Below are positions 14,807 to 17,478 of a DNA stretch of 17,478 bases, piece after piece. A model generated the notes under the pieces. It did no database searches. It was not told where the DNA came from and saw only the letters and a program-made list of their open reading frames with translations. Each line of letters starts with the position of its first letter. Position 1 is the first letter of the stretch. This DNA comes from Hyphomicrobium_A sp036559705 (GTDB taxonomy: Bacteria; Pseudomonadota; Alphaproteobacteria; Rhizobiales; Hyphomicrobiaceae). Position numbers and translations under genes: made by a program. The stretch lies in contig DATBSP010000103.1 in the NCBI GenBank assembly GCA_036559705.1, positions 1 to 17,478 on the forward strand, written 5' to 3'.

Positions 14807-15181
14807 GTGAGCCCACCACAATATAAGTGTCAGAAATGCCCGGGTTATTGCTGCTCCTACCCACTCATTCCATTGGATAAGCGGGACGTGGAACGGCTTG
14901 CCCGCCACCACCAGCTCTCGTTCGAGGACGCCAAACGGGCGTTTACCAAAGAGGAGCATGGGCGCAAGTACGCCATGCGGCGCAAGAGGGACGACGTGTT
15001 CGGCAAGATCTGCCGGTTCTTCGATACGACGAAGCGTTGCTGCACGATCTACGAAGCGCGCCCGGCGGTGTGCCGCTCGTTCCCCGGCGGCGGCCGCTGC
15101 GGGTATTATGACTTCCTCAGCTTCGAGCGCCGCGCCCAAGAGGACCCGGAGTTCGTCGCCCTCACCAACCACGCCGACTAA
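14807..15181 (+). CDS. YkgJ-family cysteine-cluster protein
   Basis: The 124-residue protein carries the cysteine pattern of the YkgJ/CxxCxxCC family (PF03692), which is thought to bind zinc or an iron-sulfur cluster: CQKCPGYCC at the start, ICRFFDTTKRCCTIYEARP in the middle, then VCRSFPGGGRCGYYDFL. The family's function is poorly known. GTG 14807 is preferred because AGGAGAGG lies eight bases upstream and the cysteine cluster begins soon after. The frame is open back to an ATG at 14693, but the extra 38 residues look non-coding. It is divergent from the pentapeptide-repeat gene, with about 210 bases between their starts. Confidence 0.85.
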   Translation: MSPPQYKCQKCPGYCCSYPLIPLDKRDVERLARHHQLSFEDAKRAFTKEEHGRKYAMRRKRDDVFGKICRFFDTTKRCCTIYEARPAVCRSFPGGGRCGYYDFLSFERRAQEDPEFVALTNHAD

Positions 15182-15334
15182 TGCCTGCCGAGGCCCCAAG
15201 GACTTAAGCCTTGCGACGCGAGTATGCGAACTTCGTCCACATCCTCGTTAGCGCGATTGCGAATGGCGGCGGATTCTTCCCCCTCAAGGGAGTTCCGCAG
15301 TGGCCAGGGGCGCTGCCATGACGAAACGCGCGCG

Positions 15335-15838
15335 TCACGTCTCGCGGCGCAGCTTGCCGTCGAGCCCACCGGCGCGCCAATACGCGTAGAGCAGCCCCAA
15401 CAGCCAGATCGGGATGAGCGTGTCGGTGAGCGCCGGAAAGAAGTTGTACGGCGCGTAGTTGCCCTCGACGAGCACCTGCTGGATGTGGCCCCAGGCGGCG
15501 CCGAACATGAAGAAGGACCAGCCGATGGCCGTCGCCAGCCAGAAGCCGCCGCCGATGAAGACGCACAGGAAGCCGAGGATGCCCCAGGCGCCATCGTGCA
15601 GGCCGACCTCGAACTGGAACGGGCTGCCCGCCGGCCAACCGATCATCTTGGCCGCCTCGTCGGCAAAAAAAACGTGCGGGATGAAGCCGAACAGGAAGCC
15701 GACGGCGCCAACGTCGAACACGAAGGCGTAGATGAGCAAAAGGCGCAGCACGTTGCGCCGTATCCACGGGCCCTTGGTGAAGGCGAGGTGGAGGAGCGGC
15801 AACAGCACGCTCAGCAGCACCATGACGACGTTGACCAT
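15335..15838 (-). CDS. Small polytopic membrane protein (DUF6790-like)
   Basis: The 167-residue inner-membrane protein has about five hydrophobic helices and no enzyme motif I recognise. Distinctive stretches are FIPHVFFADEAAKMIGWPAG, SPFQFEVGLHDGAWGILGF, GAAWGHIQQVLVEGNYAPYN and FPALTDTLIPIWLLGLLYAY. The HxFFADExAxxIGWPxGSPFQxEV pattern resembles uncharacterised membrane proteins I associate with DUF6790; the family name is tentative. Conserved-looking His, Glu and Asp residues within or next to helices could bind a ligand. ATG 15838 has GAGAGGG eight bases upstream. The frame is open to 16336, but that part is the antisense of the GFA gene. It is convergent with the YkgJ-like gene. Confidence 0.72.
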   Translation of the reverse strand: MVNVVMVLLSVLLPLLHLAFTKGPWIRRNVLRLLLIYAFVFDVGAVGFLFGFIPHVFFADEAAKMIGWPAGSPFQFEVGLHDGAWGILGFLCVFIGGGFWLATAIGWSFFMFGAAWGHIQQVLVEGNYAPYNFFPALTDTLIPIWLLGLLYAYWRAGGLDGKLRRET

Positions 15839-16015
15839 GCGATTTTCCCTCTCCGCATCGGCAATGGCGATGCAGTTAGACAGACCACAAGGATTTTTAG
15901 AAATCATCGACGAGGGGTCGGGCAACCGCTTCAGCCGGGCCTCGCGCGTGGTGTACAGGTGAGCAGGTCTGCCGGCCGTGATATGGCTTATGCCGATCAA
16001 AATGCGGGCGATAGG

Positions 16016-16405
16016 ATGATCGAAGGCTCTTGCCATTGCGGCGCCGTCCGCTGGAGTTTTGACGGAACGCCCGAGGCGGCCACGGCCTGCAATTGCACCG
16101 TCTGCCGGCGCTACGGGGTGCTGTGGGCCTACGATTGCGAAGACGAGCGCATCCGCGTATCGGGGCCGACGCGTGTCTATGTCCGCGGCCGGCATCTTGG
16201 CTTTCATTTCTGTGGCGACTGCGGCTGCGTCGCCTATTGGGGCGCGCTCGGCCCCGGTGCGGACGGCCGCCACCGCATTGCCGTCAATCTGCGGCTCGCG
16301 GAACCCGAGGCGGTAGGTGCCATCGTCATGGATCACTTCGACGGGCTTGTCAGCTTCGATGACCTCGGCCGCGACGGACGCTGCGTTGCCGACATGTGGT
16401 TCTAG
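16016..16405 (+). CDS. GFA-family (CENP-V/GFA domain) zinc protein
   Basis: The 129-residue protein has the zinc-binding pattern of the GFA family (PF04828): SCHCGAV at the start, CNCTVCRRYG, then FHFCGDCGCVAYW. The founding member spontaneously binds glutathione and formaldehyde, but most members have no proven activity, so a role in formaldehyde detoxification should not be assumed. The C-terminal half has AVNLRLAEPEAV and HFDGLVSFDD, as in relatives. ATG 16016 fits the usual MxxGSCHCG start although it lacks a well-spaced ribosome-binding site; ATG 15983 would add eleven residues. The longer open frame starting at 15224 is the antisense of the membrane gene. It is divergent from that gene. 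Confidence 0.87.
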   Translation: MIEGSCHCGAVRWSFDGTPEAATACNCTVCRRYGVLWAYDCEDERIRVSGPTRVYVRGRHLGFHFCGDCGCVAYWGALGPGADGRHRIAVNLRLAEPEAVGAIVMDHFDGLVSFDDLGRDGRCVADMWF

Positions 16406-16420
16406 GGCCGGAACAGCCGT

Positions 16421-16450
16421 TGAGGTCCGACGTTTACGGCGCAGACCTCA
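16421..16450 (+). promoter_or_regulatory. Inverted repeat ahead of the small secreted protein gene
   Basis: TGAGGTC and GACCTCA form a 7-bp stem around a 16-base loop. The stem ends 23 bases before ATG 16474 and 10 bases before its AAGGAG. It could be an operator or a leader hairpin; there is no T run, so it is not a terminator of the upstream gene. Confidence 0.3.
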
Positions 16451-16473
16451 CGCTTAAGCGAAGGAGTACAGCC

Positions 16474-16749
16474 ATGAAATGGACATGCGTCATCGCCGGA
16501 GCGGCGATGGTTATGGCGTTGGCGCCCTCTATGGCGCTTGCCGATTCCGTCAGCTCGGTCGAGAACGCCCGCGCCAAGGAGCGCCAGGGCCGCTACCTGA
16601 ACGCCGAGGATCGAGAGCAGCTGCGCCGTTGGGGCGGCAACGACGGCTATGGCGGCCGGTACTATAGCTATGACCCGTATGAGTATGGCGGGTACAACGG
16701 CGGCTACGGGTACGGGCCGCGGGTTCGCTTTTACGCCCATCCCTACTGA
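16474..16749 (+). CDS. Small secreted Tyr/Gly-rich protein
   Basis: The 91-residue protein begins with a clear Sec signal peptide, MKWTCVIAGAAMVMALAPS followed by MALA, with cleavage likely after ALA. A short charged helix follows (SVENARAKERQGRYLNAEDR), then RRWGGNDGYGG and a Tyr/Gly-rich end with repeated YGG and YG steps, closing RVRFYAHPY. No domain is recognised. Mature proteins of this sort are usually periplasmic or cell-surface, which is an inference. AAGGAG at ideal spacing supports ATG 16474. No terminator is evident after it. Confidence 0.75.
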   Translation: MKWTCVIAGAAMVMALAPSMALADSVSSVENARAKERQGRYLNAEDREQLRRWGGNDGYGGRYYSYDPYEYGGYNGGYGYGPRVRFYAHPY

Positions 16750-16785
16750 CGGCGGCCCTACTGACGCCGGCGTTGACCGCGCGAA

Positions 16786-16974
16786 TCAACGCGCGAGGAT
16801 GAGCGCGGCGCCGATTGCCACGGCGGCGAGGCACACCAGCGCAACGATGGCGCGGGATCTGATGAGGCGCCACCGCCGCCGCGCCGCGATCTTGTCGAGC
16901 AGGGCGTCCTGCTCGCTTTCGCTCATGCCTCGCCACCGGCGAAGCGTCGGGAATGTGCGTGAGACTTCTTCCAT
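16786..16974 (-). CDS. Single-helix membrane peptide
   Basis: This 62-residue peptide has a polar N-terminal half (EEVSRTFPTLRRWRGMSESE, then a Lys/Arg-rich helix) and one C-terminal hydrophobic helix (AIVALVCLAAVAIGAALIL). It would sit in the inner membrane with its N-terminus in the cytoplasm. No family is recognised. ATG 16974 is used because the upstream open frame to 17148 runs antisense to another coding-like stretch. AGGCGC just before the ATG is a poor ribosome-binding site. Its start codon overlaps a plus-strand ATG in CATG. Confidence 0.5.
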   Translation of the reverse strand: MEEVSRTFPTLRRWRGMSESEQDALLDKIAARRRWRLIRSRAIVALVCLAAVAIGAALILAR

Positions 16975-17338
16975 GCGCCTGCATTCTAACCGAGTCGCCG
17001 GCTCTCGAAACGTCGGAGCGCATTGCCCGATTATCGCATTTGGTGCCAGCGTCGCCAAGTTCGACGGCAACTGGAGCATAACGGCGGTGACGACCCGCGG
17101 CCATTGCGGCACCATCCCGATCGGCATGGGCATAGCCGGCGGCCGCATTTATTCGACCGGCGGATCGTTCGCCTTCTACTCGATCAGCCTGGGCGGCCGC
17201 GTGTCGAACTCGGGGAGCGTCTCGCTGACGGCGGTGGCCGGCCCGCGCGTTTCGCATGGGACCGGACGCTTCAGCCAGGTGCGCGGCAGCGGCACTGGGA
17301 AAGGCCGCGGCCCCTCCGGTCTGTGCTCGGGCGTGTAG
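16973..17338 (+). pseudogene. Decayed frame of a secreted beta-rich protein
   Basis: Residues of about 27-121 look like a genuine secreted domain found in Hyphomicrobiales: AKFDGNWSITAVTTRGHCGT, PIGMGIAGGRIYSTGGSFAF, LGGRVSNSGSVSLTAVAGPR and VSHGTGRFSQVRGSGTGKG, ending GLCSGV then a TAG. I expect an export signal before KFDGNW, but no frame upstream offers one: the preceding residues (HSNRVAGSRNVGAHCP) are polar. After the TAG the frame continues SATRS and then TGA. Relatives, as I recall them, end CSGxW-(S/T)A-x-R, so the TAG may be a TGG Trp codon turned into a stop. A functional protein with an unusual start remains possible. Confidence 0.5.
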
Positions 17339-17369
17339 AGCGCCACGCGCTCCTGACGCAAAGCGCTGG

Positions 17370-17478
17370 CTAGTTGGAGGCGACAGGCAGAACGCCAAAG
17401 TTGCGGTTGAATGCATCCGCCGCCGAAGGTTCAGCGAATTTCGCAACCAAGCGCCTGAACCGGTACTTTGCCCGCCCG
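17370..17478 (-). CDS. 3' end of an unidentified gene, cut by the window edge
   Basis: The last 35 residues of a minus-strand frame are visible: KYRFRRLVAKFAEPSAADAF, then NRNFGVLPVASN and a TAG stop at 17372-17370. Codon choice and the amphipathic residue pattern look coding. The other frames of this stretch look poorer. The family cannot be told from so little. Its start lies beyond the window. Confidence 0.5.
   Translation of the reverse strand, partial: GRAKYRFRRLVAKFAEPSAADAFNRNFGVLPVASN

Noticed and set aside
15224..16015. Long N-terminal extension of the GFA protein
   Set aside because: It is Glu/Gln/Arg-rich antisense of the small membrane protein gene; the zinc domain begins at MIEGSCHCG.
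16016..16405. GFA protein as evidence for methylotrophic formaldehyde metabolism
   Set aside because: Most GFA-domain proteins have no shown formaldehyde activity, and no methylotrophy gene is in the window.

Overview
The window looks like chromosomal DNA of a G+C-rich alphaproteobacterium, most likely a member of Hyphomicrobiales (Rhizobiales). This rests on three things: the same-strand order gyrA, coaD, peptidyl-prolyl isomerase, isomerase, queA, tgt, which I recognise as a conserved Rhizobiales arrangement; alphaproteobacterial protein signatures; and a GTTC-N7-GTTC site, the alphaproteobacterial type of LexA box, upstream of ssb. No rRNA, CRISPR array, transposase or integrase is visible.

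Layout. Positions 1-714 hold a tRNA-Lys(UUU) gene on the minus strand and a lower-G+C open frame of unknown function that runs antisense into its 3' end, which may be the edge of an integrated element. A plus-strand EamA-type transporter (859-1839) converges on a long minus-strand housekeeping block (1841-9942). In transcription order that block is gyrA, coaD, an exported cyclophilin, a VOC protein, a cytoplasmic cyclophilin, a DUF423 membrane protein, a YdcZ/DUF606 membrane protein, queA and tgt. The last two genes carry out late steps of queuosine tRNA modification, and queA overlaps the YdcZ-type gene in a TGATG. Tgt has lost three of the four residues that bind the structural zinc. GyrA carries Asn-Leu where E. 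coli has Asp82-Ser83.

From 10263 come an exported PRC-barrel protein with 11-residue amphipathic repeats and a strong terminator, then a broken two-repeat secreted-protein gene, then ssb with its own terminator and LexA box. Next is a large membrane-anchored pentapeptide-repeat protein. Its topology and cysteine placement suggest that the beta-helix is periplasmic.

The last 2.7 kb (14.8-17.5 kb) is a loose set of small genes: a YkgJ-like cysteine-cluster protein, a small polytopic membrane protein, a GFA-family zinc protein, a Tyr/Gly-rich secreted peptide, a one-helix membrane peptide, a decayed secreted-protein frame, and the 3' end of an unidentified gene.

I did not find a clear new multi-gene system. 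The most distinctive items are the zinc-site-less Tgt beside an intact QueA, the membrane proteins coupled to the queuosine genes, the LEA-like PRC-barrel protein, the membrane-tethered pentapeptide protein, and an SOS box next to ssb with no divergent uvrA.
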